Positions 1 to 5,721 of a DNA stretch of 7,341 nucleotides are shown piece after piece. The notes beneath the pieces were generated by a model, which saw only the letters and a program-made list of their open reading frames with translations, had not been told where the DNA came from and ran no database searches. Where the stretch lies: contig SLHT01000188.1 of NCBI GenBank assembly GCA_007136055.1, forward strand, positions 1 to 7,341. Reading direction: 5' to 3'. This DNA is from Syntrophomonadaceae bacterium. Lineage in GTDB: Bacteria; Bacillota; Dethiobacteria; DTU022. Numbering within the stretch: position 1 is the first letter of the stretch; each line of letters opens with the position of its first letter. Both the position numbers and the translations under genes were made by a program.

Positions 1-12
1 GAGAGATATAAA

Positions 13-693
13 GTGAGTAGTTCAGAACATGCGACAGAACGCAAAGTTGTTTATGAAGAAAAGATGAAACATCTGGAGGAGAAACTGCAGCAGATGGGCA
101 GCCTGGTTGAGGATTCAATAGCCCGCTGCATCGAAGCTTTGAAAAATCAAAACCTTGAATTGGCGCAAGAAGTTATTACAGCCGATGATCTAATAGATAA
201 CCTGGAGCAGGAGATAGAAGAAAAATGCCTGGAAGTGATTGCTACACAACAGCCAATGGCTAAAGATTTGCGGAGGGTGGCCACCCTTTTTAAGATGATA
301 AATGATCTCGAGCGGATGGGAGATTATGCGACCAGTATTGCCAAGATTACCCTGCGTATTGCAGATGAACCGCTTATAAAACCGCTGGTTGATATACCAA
401 GAATGGCAGTATTAAGCCAAAAAATGGTCAAACATTCACTGGATGCATATGTAAGGGAAGATGTTGATCTGGCAGTTGCTGTTGGCAGAGACGATGATGA
501 GGTTGATAAGCTCTTCGGCCAGATATTCAGGGAACTTCTAACGATCATGATGGAAAATCCGAAAACAATTACCCAGGCTACTCACCTGCTTTTTGTCGGC
601 CGCTGGCTGGAGCGGATTTCTGATCATGCCACCAATATTGCCGAAGAGGTGATTTTCCTGGCTACGGGTCAAAAAAGAAATCTTAATGATTAA
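13..693 (+). CDS. phoU: PhoU family phosphate-signalling/transport regulator
   Basis: PhoU is a cytoplasmic, all-helical protein that restrains the PstSCAB phosphate transporter and, with the PhoR/PhoB-type two-component system, keeps the Pho regulon off when phosphate is plentiful. The 226-residue product has the usual family length and the expected two three-helix bundles. Each carries the characteristic metal-binding helix: DLERMGDYATSIA (98-110, with E100 and D104) in the first and LERISDHATNIAEE (199-212, with E200 and D204) in the second. The N-terminal stretch up to LQQMGSLVEDSI (25-36) also fits the family. The GTG at 13 is chosen because the next in-frame ATG, at 64, would remove conserved N-terminal helix residues. 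The site before it, GAGAG at 1-5, is weak and the window edge hides anything further upstream. Genes for the Pst transporter are likely just left of the window, but this is inferred only. An arsC-like gene follows after 17 bases. Confidence 0.95.
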   Translation: MSSSEHATERKVVYEEKMKHLEEKLQQMGSLVEDSIARCIEALKNQNLELAQEVITADDLIDNLEQEIEEKCLEVIATQQPMAKDLRRVATLFKMINDLERMGDYATSIAKITLRIADEPLIKPLVDIPRMAVLSQKMVKHSLDAYVREDVDLAVAVGRDDDEVDKLFGQIFRELLTIMMENPKTITQATHLLFVGRWLERISDHATNIAEEVIFLATGQKRNLND

Positions 694-700
694 TTCACAA

Positions 701-706
701 GAGGTG
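701..706 (+). promoter_or_regulatory. Shine-Dalgarno site of the arsC-like gene
   Basis: GAGGTG lies four bases before the ATG at 711, within the 17-base phoU-arsC gap. It supports this start, and the absence of any room for a promoter or terminator supports co-transcription with phoU. Confidence 0.7.
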
Positions 707-710
707 TAAT

Positions 711-1136
711 ATGAAAAAACATAAAGTGCTTTTCCTATGCACAGGCAATTCAGCACGCAGCCAGATGGCGGAAGCTTTTTTACGCCATTATGGGAGAGAT
801 CAATTTGAAGCATACAGTGCCGGAGTTGAACCGCATGGTATTAATCCCCTGACAGAAAAGGTCATGGCTGAAGCGGGAGTAAGTATGGAAGGGCAGTATT
901 CCAAAGACCTTGCCGAGTATATGGGTAAAGAACATTTTGGTTCTCTGATTACGGTTTGTTCAAACGCGGAAGAAAGATGCCCCAGCACATTTCCCGGTGT
1001 TTTAAAACGAATCAGCTGGGATTTTGAGGATCCTGCTGCTGTTGAAGGTAGTGAAGAAGAAAAGTTGATCAAGTTCAGGGAAATTAGGGATAAAGTTGAG
1101 GAACAGGTAAAAGAGTGGATTCAAAACTTAAATTAA
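711..1136 (+). CDS. arsC: Thioredoxin-coupled arsenate reductase, low-molecular-weight phosphatase fold
   Basis: The product is predicted to reduce arsenate to arsenite in the cytoplasm, using a relay of three cysteines that thioredoxin resets. The 141-residue protein opens with the phosphatase P-loop CTGNSARS, giving nucleophile C10 and anion-binding R16-S17. The second and third redox cysteines are C83 and C90 in TVCSNAEERCP, matching by position C82 and C89 of the plasmid pI258 enzyme. The general acid is D107 in EDPA. Residues matching the pI258 potassium site (N13, E21, S36, D66) are also present. The non-essential P-loop cysteine C15 of pI258 ArsC is alanine here. All three redox cysteines argue for an arsenate reductase over a plain tyrosine phosphatase, though a phosphatase side activity is possible. 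The gene follows phoU closely. No arsR or arsenite exporter gene is in the window, so control may come from the phosphate operon (inference). Confidence 0.9.
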   Translation: MKKHKVLFLCTGNSARSQMAEAFLRHYGRDQFEAYSAGVEPHGINPLTEKVMAEAGVSMEGQYSKDLAEYMGKEHFGSLITVCSNAEERCPSTFPGVLKRISWDFEDPAAVEGSEEEKLIKFREIRDKVEEQVKEWIQNLN

Positions 1137-1225
1137 CTTGGATTTAACAGCGATAAAATAAACTGAAATCTAGCTGTAAAGTTTATGTTCTATTATTAGG
1201 TTGACCCCCTCTTTATCATAGATGT

Positions 1226-1257
1226 GGCGCAGCCTGTAAAGGCTGCGCCTCCTTTTT
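1226..1257 (+). terminator. Rho-independent terminator of the phoU-arsC unit
   Basis: A perfect 9-bp stem, GGCGCAGCC (1226-1234) with GGCTGCGCC (1241-1249), encloses the loop TGTAAA and is followed by TCC and five T. It lies 89 bases after the arsC stop on the + strand. The T run is short but the stem is strong and GC-rich. Confidence 0.88.
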
Positions 1258-1281
1258 AGAATAAAATATTGGAGATGATAA

Positions 1282-1545
1282 TGTGACTCGCACTACTATC
1301 AGGGACAGTCAAACTATCAAAAGGAAATTGCAAGGGGTTAAATTTATTTTCTTTCCAAAAAGGGTAACCTTACCTGTAACTATCCAAACAAAGAATCCCA
1401 GGATTTAAAGCACCTCCGGGTATTATAGCTGTTTTAGATAATTATGTTAATACTTTAACAAAAAAGTTTTGACAATGGGAAATCGGTTTTCTATAATGAT
1501 AATGTTGTAGGAGGCACCGGCCCAGCTGATTATGTTTATCATTAA
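1282..1545 (+). pseudogene. Possible remnant of a small protein gene, frameshifted
   Basis: No open frame here is long, yet successive pieces read like protein. Frame A gives HYYQGQSNYQKEIARG (about 1291-1338), a TAA at 1339, then GNLTCNYPNKESQDLK up to about 1409. The adjoining frame continues with PPGIIAVLDNYVNTLTKK (about 1413-1466) before a TGA at 1470. Frame A then resumes with FDNGKSVFYNDN and VVGGTGPADYVYH, ending at TAA 1543-1545. One stop plus two compensating shifts would turn this into one reading of roughly 85 residues. I do not recognise the family. A competing reading is a 41-codon frame at 1283-1408 (GTG start, GGAG eight bases upstream) encoding a basic peptide, which looks less protein-like. 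The region carries a consensus promoter at its 3' end, so any coding role is probably lost. This rests on composition only. Confidence 0.3.
1469..1497 (+). promoter_or_regulatory. Perfect consensus housekeeping promoter for the GH31 gene
   Basis: TTGACA (1469-1474) and TATAAT (1492-1497) match the sigma-70/sigma-A consensus at all twelve positions with the optimal 17-base spacer. An A-rich stretch including six A (1460-1465) sits just upstream and could act as an UP element. There is no TG extension of the -10 box. Transcription should start near 1504, giving a leader of about 93 bases before the ATG at 1597. The spacer contains an imperfect palindrome (1479-1491) that could be an operator. 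Confidence 0.75.
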
Positions 1546-1596
1546 GTTGCGGGTATTGAGCTTGAAGATATTACCTAAAAGGGGTGTCCGCTATTT
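1504..1596 (+). promoter_or_regulatory. GH31 mRNA leader with a short upstream frame
   Basis: The predicted leader has AGGAGG at 1509-1514, a strong ribosome-binding sequence almost at the 5' end. It also has a 22-codon frame from ATG 1532 to TGA 1598-1600, whose stop overlaps the GH31 start as ATGA (1597-1600). The in-frame CTG at 1526 lies 11 bases from AGGAGG and the ATG 17 bases, so neither spacing is ideal. The GH31 gene's own site is AAGGGGTG at 1579-1586, ten bases before its ATG. No clear terminator or antiterminator hairpin is visible. Confidence 0.3.
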
Positions 1597-3774
1597 ATGA
1601 TCAGGCAAAATGGTAAAGGTTTTATGGTTACAGGAAAGCAGGCCTGCCTGCATATTTTATTTTATGGTGAAGAAATTGTTCGCTTTGCTTATAGCAGTAA
1701 CCAGGATCTGCCTGTATCTACCATTGCTGTTATCGCTGTCCCGGAAGAGAGGGAAGTACAAATTGATGGTCATAAAATGCACACGGGCAACATGGTAATT
1801 GATGTTAACCCGGAAACCCTTGCAGTTATAATTTCCGATCAGAGTGGCAAAATTTACAGTGAAGATATTTTGGTATCCCCTGCTGATAAACTAATCATGA
1901 AGAAAAAGATGAAAGAAGCGGGTATTTACGGTAATGGTGAAAAATATACCTGGCTAAACCAAATGGGGACAAAAACAACAAATTACTGTAGCGATGTGCT
2001 CTATCACAACCCGATCCAGCATACCCAGGAAGAGGAGATGCACACAGCTATTCCCTTTTATATTGGTGCTTCACCGGATTTGGCCTACGGCATTTATTTT
2101 GATAATACGCATCGCACTTATTTTGATTTTGGCAAAAGTGATCCTGATGTGATCAGTTTTCAGGCTGATGGTGGCAATCTCGACTACTACTTCATTGGTG
2201 GCCCGCAGGTAGCCGATGTGGTGAAGGGATACGGGCACTTAACCGGGACCGTACCACTACCCCGTAAAAATGTTCTCGGCTATCATCAGAGCCGTTACAG
2301 TTACAGTAGCGAAGAAGAACTGCTTGCCGTTGCTGAAGGCTTGCGCAGTAATGATATTCCCTGTAATGTGCTTTACATGGACATTCATTACATGGATGCT
2401 TATAAGGTATTTACCGTTGATCGGGAGCGTTTCAAGAACTTTGAAAGCATGCTGCAAAAGCTTAAAGATATGGGATTTTTAGTGGTTGTTATAGTTAATC
2501 CCGGGATAAAGGCTGAAGAAGGTTATGGTGTTTATGAAGAAGGTTTGAAAAATAATTACTATGTTACCCGGCCGTCAGGCGAAGTATATTACGGAGAAGT
2601 GTGGCCTAAACCGGCAGTTTTTCCCGACTTTCTGCAAGCTGAAGTGCGGCAGTGGTGGGGAGAAAAATATCGGTGGCTGCTTGAATGCGGAGTTGAAGGC
2701 ATCTGGAATGATATGAATGAACCTTCCGATTTTACGCAGGAGATTGGAACTTTGCCGGATGATGCTGTTCATAGAACGGACGGCGGGGATGAATTTTCTC
2801 ACCGGGGAGTACATAATATTTACGCCATGCTGCAGACCATGTCAACCCGAACCGCCCTGGAAAAGCTGCTGCCAGATAAAAGGCCTTTTGTTCTAACCCG
2901 TGCCGCTTTTTCAGGGAGTCAGCGTTATGCTGCCCTGTGGACCGGTGACAATTCCAGTGTATGGGAACATCTTGAAAACAGCATTCCCATGCTTTTAAAC
3001 CTCGGTTTAAGCGGCTATTCCTTTGTCGGTGCAGATGTGGGTGGCTATAGGGGTGATTGCAGTGGCGAATTGCTTATTCGCTGGACCCAGGTAGGCGCTT
3101 TTTATCCATTTTTTCGTAACCATTCTGAAATTGACACAGTCCGCCAGGAACCCTGGACATATTCTCCCGGGGTTCTCGAAAATGTGCGTACATACATCCG
3201 ACTGCGCTACCGGTTTTTAACCTATTTTTATAACCTGATGAGAGAAAGTGCACTTACCGGGCAGCCGGTGATCAGGCCTTTATTTTATCATTTCCAGGAA
3301 GATTTAAATACTTACCACATTAATGACCAGTTTCTGCTGGGTGAAGGAGTGCTGGTCTGCCCGATTCTCAGGCCCGGGCTTAATCAACGTATAGTGTACC
3401 TGCCTGCAGGAAGCTGGTATGACTACTGGACTGATCAGAAGCTGTTAGGTGGACAGTACATAACTGTCGAAGCACCCCTGGATAAACTGCCTCTCTTTGT
3501 CAGGGCCGGAACCGTTTTGCCGTTAGATGAACTGCCTTCTTATGATTGGGGGGATAAGGAGGAAAATATAATAACCGCGCATTGCTACTCAGGTGCGGAT
3601 GGATACTTAAATCTCTACTTTGACGACGGTATCAGCAACAACTACCGCCAGGGTAAATACAGCGAGGTAGAAATAGTTTATAAAGATCAATCAAGAAGGT
3701 CGCAGGTGGAGGTAAACATTCTCAAAGACGATTATCCTATTCCCAAAATAAACCTCAGAACGCACGGAGCTTAA
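1597..3774 (+). CDS. Glycoside hydrolase family 31, probable alpha-glucosidase
   Basis: This enzyme should release alpha-linked glucose from the non-reducing ends of oligosaccharides by a retaining mechanism. Its 725 residues lack a signal peptide, so it is probably cytoplasmic. The order is an N-terminal beta-sandwich (about 1-215), the catalytic (beta/alpha)8 barrel (about 222-560) and a C-terminal beta-sandwich ending soon after YLNLYFDDG (670-678), slightly shorter than many relatives. The nucleophile is D372 in IWNDMNEPS (369-377). The acid/base is D451 in WTGDNSS (448-454). Substrate-pocket motifs DIHYMD (262-267) and RNHSE (507-511) are intact. The DIHYMD motif favours glucosidase over xylosidase activity, but the exact linkage cannot be read from sequence. 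ATG 1597 is chosen over the ATG at 1624 because of AAGGGGTG ten bases upstream. The gene stands alone behind its own promoter, and no sugar transporter or regulator is adjacent. Confidence 0.93.
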   Translation: MIRQNGKGFMVTGKQACLHILFYGEEIVRFAYSSNQDLPVSTIAVIAVPEEREVQIDGHKMHTGNMVIDVNPETLAVIISDQSGKIYSEDILVSPADKLIMKKKMKEAGIYGNGEKYTWLNQMGTKTTNYCSDVLYHNPIQHTQEEEMHTAIPFYIGASPDLAYGIYFDNTHRTYFDFGKSDPDVISFQADGGNLDYYFIGGPQVADVVKGYGHLTGTVPLPRKNVLGYHQSRYSYSSEEELLAVAEGLRSNDIPCNVLYMDIHYMDAYKVFTVDRERFKNFESMLQKLKDMGFLVVVIVNPGIKAEEGYGVYEEGLKNNYYVTRPSGEVYYGEVWPKPAVFPDFLQAEVRQWWGEKYRWLLECGVEGIWNDMNEPSDFTQEIGTLPDDAVHRTDGGDEFSHRGVHNIYAMLQTMSTRTALEKLLPDKRPFVLTRAAFSGSQRYAALWTGDNSSVWEHLENSIPMLLNLGLSGYSFVGADVGGYRGDCSGELLIRWTQVGAFYPFFRNHSEIDTVRQEPWTYSPGVLENVRTYIRLRYRFLTYFYNLMRESALTGQPVIRPLFYHFQEDLNTYHINDQFLLGEGVLVCPILRPGLNQRIVYLPAGSWYDYWTDQKLLGGQYITVEAPLDKLPLFVRAGTVLPLDELPSYDWGDKEENIITAHCYSGADGYLNLYFDDGISNNYRQGKYSEVEIVYKDQSRRSQVEVNILKDDYPIPKINLRTHGA

Positions 3775-3800
3775 ATGCATTGGATGGCAGTTTGTTTTCG

Positions 3801-3932
3801 GTTAGCTGTTCTTTTCCAGTAAAAATTAAAATTGCCTAAACCAATTCATGATTGAGGCGGTTTGCCGTATTGTCTTTCCTGGCGGGCCTTCGCCATGGTG
3901 ACATCCGAACCGCCTTTAAAGGAACAGCTTAC
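3801..3932. repeat. Multi-armed imperfect inverted repeat, possible structured RNA
   Basis: This lies in the 242-base gap (3775-4016) between convergent genes, which holds no gene. An outer 15-position stem pairs 3801-3815 with 3918-3932: its core AGCTGTTC/GAACAGCT is perfect, with one mismatch and one G-U pair elsewhere. Inside are a hairpin AATTG/CAATT (3830-3834 with 3842-3846) and an arm AGGCGGTT/AACCGCCT (3855-3862 with 3908-3915). That arm contains a further TGGCG/CGCCA hairpin (3880-3884 with 3891-3895). The whole could be a degenerate miniature mobile element, a structured RNA or a two-way termination region. I see no flanking target duplication and no second copy in the window. Confidence 0.5.
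3821..3846 (-). terminator. Weak candidate terminator for the alpha/beta hydrolase
   Basis: Read on the - strand, AATTG, the loop GTTTAGG and CAATT are followed directly by TTAATTTTT. The five-bp stem is AT-rich and weak, but the larger GC-rich arm (3855-3915) precedes it in the same direction and may help. It is about 170 bases beyond the hydrolase stop. Confidence 0.25.
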
Positions 3933-4016
3933 GCGTATTATTTGGTGTAATGCTAATAGCATTTAAAATATACCTTTTGTTGATAAGTTGCGACCCCTGA
4001 ATCTTTTAGGATGGGA

Positions 4017-4847
4017 TTAGATTTTGCTGTCAAGCCAATCCTTCAGGCAGGTAAAGACCTCTCCTTTTTCGGGTTCATTATGCAGTTCATGGTAAAGGCC
4101 TCCCCATAGTTTAAGGGTGCATTCCCCCGAGACCAAGCCTGCCAGTTTCTCAGAACCTGAAGAATAAGTTATGCGGTCTTCAGTGCCATGCATGATCAGC
4201 AGAGGCAGGTCTATTTCGTAAGCACGTTCGAAAGTCTGCAGGATGGTTTCCACCATACACTTGCCCATGCGCATAGTGCCCTGTTCATGAACAAGCGGGT
4301 CATTACGGTACGCTTCGATCACAGTTTTGTCGCGGGTCAGTGCTTCCAGTTCCGTACCGGTGGGGATGCCAACCGCAGGAATAATCGAGCCCAGGATGCG
4401 GGTTATAACTACTTTTGCCTTTTGTTCCATGATCGCTCCGCCCAGCATCGGGCTGGTAATGACTGCCCCGTTAAGCTTTGGACGCCGCTGGATCAGGTAA
4501 AAAAGAGCAATCAAGCCGCCAAGGCTGTGTCCGTAGAGGAAACACGGTTTACCTGGAAAACTCCGTTCAGATTCATCGAATAAAAGCTTGACATCGTCGG
4601 TATAGTGATCATAAGAAGGGGCATGCCCACGCTTTCCTCCCGACCGGCCGTGCCCGCGCAGATCCATTGTCACCACTGCATAACCAGCCTGGGTCAGACG
4701 TTCAGCCCAATGATTGTAACGCCCGCTGTGCTCGCCATGTCCATGTACAAGGCAGATTACTCCTTTAATATCACCCTCAGGTTCCCATTTCCGGGCAAAT
4801 AGGGGCAAACCGTCATTTGATTGCCACTGCATCTCGTTATGTTTCAA
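4017..4847 (-). CDS. Alpha/beta hydrolase, monoacylglycerol lipase/lysophospholipase type
   Basis: The product is a predicted cytoplasmic serine esterase that would cleave monoacylglycerols, lysophospholipids or similar esters. It has 276 residues from the chosen start, a normal length. The motif HGHGEHSGRY (35-44) forms the oxyanion region typical of this subgroup. The nucleophile elbow is GHSLGG (106-111) with S108. The catalytic acid is D224 in HGTED and the histidine is H253 in GLYHELHNE, so the triad is complete. DLRGHGRSGG (62-71) is also characteristic. The start is a TTG at 4845-4847, because AGGAG (plus-strand 4857-4861) lies nine bases before it. A TTG at 4854-4856 touches the AGGAG and is too close, and the ATG at 4830-4832 is too far. 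No signal peptide is seen. The yczE-like gene is 116 bases upstream on the same strand with no terminator between, so shared transcription is possible. The true substrate cannot be told. Confidence 0.9.
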   Translation of the reverse strand: MKHNEMQWQSNDGLPLFARKWEPEGDIKGVICLVHGHGEHSGRYNHWAERLTQAGYAVVTMDLRGHGRSGGKRGHAPSYDHYTDDVKLLFDESERSFPGKPCFLYGHSLGGLIALFYLIQRRPKLNGAVITSPMLGGAIMEQKAKVVITRILGSIIPAVGIPTGTELEALTRDKTVIEAYRNDPLVHEQGTMRMGKCMVETILQTFERAYEIDLPLLIMHGTEDRITYSSGSEKLAGLVSGECTLKLWGGLYHELHNEPEKGEVFTCLKDWLDSKI

Positions 4848-4856
4848 AATTAACAA

Positions 4857-4861
4857 CTCCT
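4857..4861 (-). promoter_or_regulatory. Shine-Dalgarno site deciding the hydrolase TTG start
   Basis: On the - strand this reads AGGAG. It is nine bases from the TTG at 4845-4847, abuts the TTG at 4854-4856, and is 24 bases from the first ATG. It therefore selects the middle candidate. Confidence 0.6.
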
Positions 4862-4963
4862 ATCATAAGTGTTTTATATTGATTGCTTAATATAATTAGT
4901 TCGATCGGAAACGGCGATAACTTCTTTAAAGACAAACAATATCCTTTGTTCATGTAAGCGGAC

Positions 4964-5638
4964 TTAGAGTCCCCTGGCCTGTTTTTTGTAGCCGTGCCAT
5001 ATCAATCCGTACGATGTAGTTGTTTTAATTTTTTTAATGATGGCGAAACCAAGCTCCATAAAAAATCCGATAGTCAGGGCAAAAATCAGGGTGCCAATTC
5101 CGAGCGGTCCCCCGAGAAAAAAGCCGATGGCAGCTGTAGTTATTTCCATAAAAGTTCTAATCGTTCCGATCCTGTAAGCAGATGCTTTGGTAAGGGCCAA
5201 CATAAGGCTGTCCCTGGGCCCAGCGCCAAGATTAGCGCTGATGTAAATGGCTACACCAAATCCGAAAACTATCACTCCTACCAGGTAAAGCATAATACGC
5301 TGCCAGAGCAGGTCCGGTTGCGGAATATAACTCCATTCGATAATCAAGTCGACGAAAAGTCCTAGAAAAATCATATTTAGTACTGTTCCAATATAGATTC
5401 TGACTTTAAAAAAGTAGCTTATTGCTACTAACAGCAAGCCTATAGCTTGAATTACCCGCCCGATACTAATCCCGGTTTGGTTTGAAATCCCGATGTGCAA
5501 AACATCCCAGGGGTTTACGCCCAGGTTGGCATGAATAGTTAGTACAATTCCGTTGCCAACAATAAAGAGGCCGGCAAAAAGGGCCATATAACGGAGAAAC
5601 CCTTTTTTCAGTTTTGTTTTGTTAAAAGAAAGAGGCAT
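4964..5638 (-). CDS. YczE/YyaS-like integral membrane protein
   Basis: This 224-residue protein is almost all hydrophobic helix and belongs with the YczE/YyaS (YitT-like) membrane proteins, whose molecular function is not settled. Likely membrane segments are about 15-35, 59-77, 81-101, 113-134, 157-176 and 179-200. Basic ends (KTKLKK at 7-12 and KKIK at 202-205 with KK at 218-219) place both termini in the cytoplasm, fitting six crossings. The family signature ANLGVNPWDVL (37-47) recurs as ANLGAGPRDSL (135-145), part of an ungapped internal duplication. The start is the ATG at 5636-5638. Its ribosome site is poor: AAGGA (plus-strand 5651-5655) is 12 bases away. It lies 83 bases after the radical SAM gene on the same strand and may share its transcript. 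It may be a transporter, but no substrate can be named. Confidence 0.82.
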   Translation of the reverse strand: MPLSFNKTKLKKGFLRYMALFAGLFIVGNGIVLTIHANLGVNPWDVLHIGISNQTGISIGRVIQAIGLLLVAISYFFKVRIYIGTVLNMIFLGLFVDLIIEWSYIPQPDLLWQRIMLYLVGVIVFGFGVAIYISANLGAGPRDSLMLALTKASAYRIGTIRTFMEITTAAIGFFLGGPLGIGTLIFALTIGFFMELGFAIIKKIKTTTSYGLIWHGYKKQARGL

Positions 5639-5721
5639 GTTTATCTTCAGTCCTTGTTTATATTTATTTTTGATTTGCTTAACAGTCGCCGGTTAAGATG
5701 ATCAGAGGGTATGGGGCATTA

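Noticed and set aside
1201..1230. TTGACC as a -35 box after arsC
   Set aside because: No -10-like sequence lies 16-18 bases downstream; that position is already in the GC-rich terminator stem.
1283..1408. 41-codon gene with GTG start and GGAG upstream
   Set aside because: The basic peptide is short and unrecognised, and another frame of the same stretch reads more like a protein remnant.
1478..1491. CcpA catabolite-repression (cre) site in the GH31 promoter
   Set aside because: Only 9 of 14 positions fit, and the outer and R/Y positions fail, so it was kept only as a generic palindrome.
3949..3963. AATGCT/AGCATT hairpin as a terminator of the GH31 gene
   Set aside because: The six-bp AT-rich stem has a three-base loop and is followed by TAAAATA, with no T run on either strand.
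4188..4583. 131-codon open frame on the + strand inside the hydrolase gene
   Set aside because: It is antisense to a gene with an intact catalytic triad, has no recognisable motif, and is a shadow frame.
4862..4963. Promoter for the hydrolase on the - strand
   Set aside because: TATATT and TATAAA occur, but none has an acceptable -35 sequence at 16-18 bases.
5678..5697. CTTAAC/GTTAAG hairpin as a terminator between the radical SAM and YczE-like genes
   Set aside because: The six-bp stem has an eight-base loop and no T run follows it on either strand.
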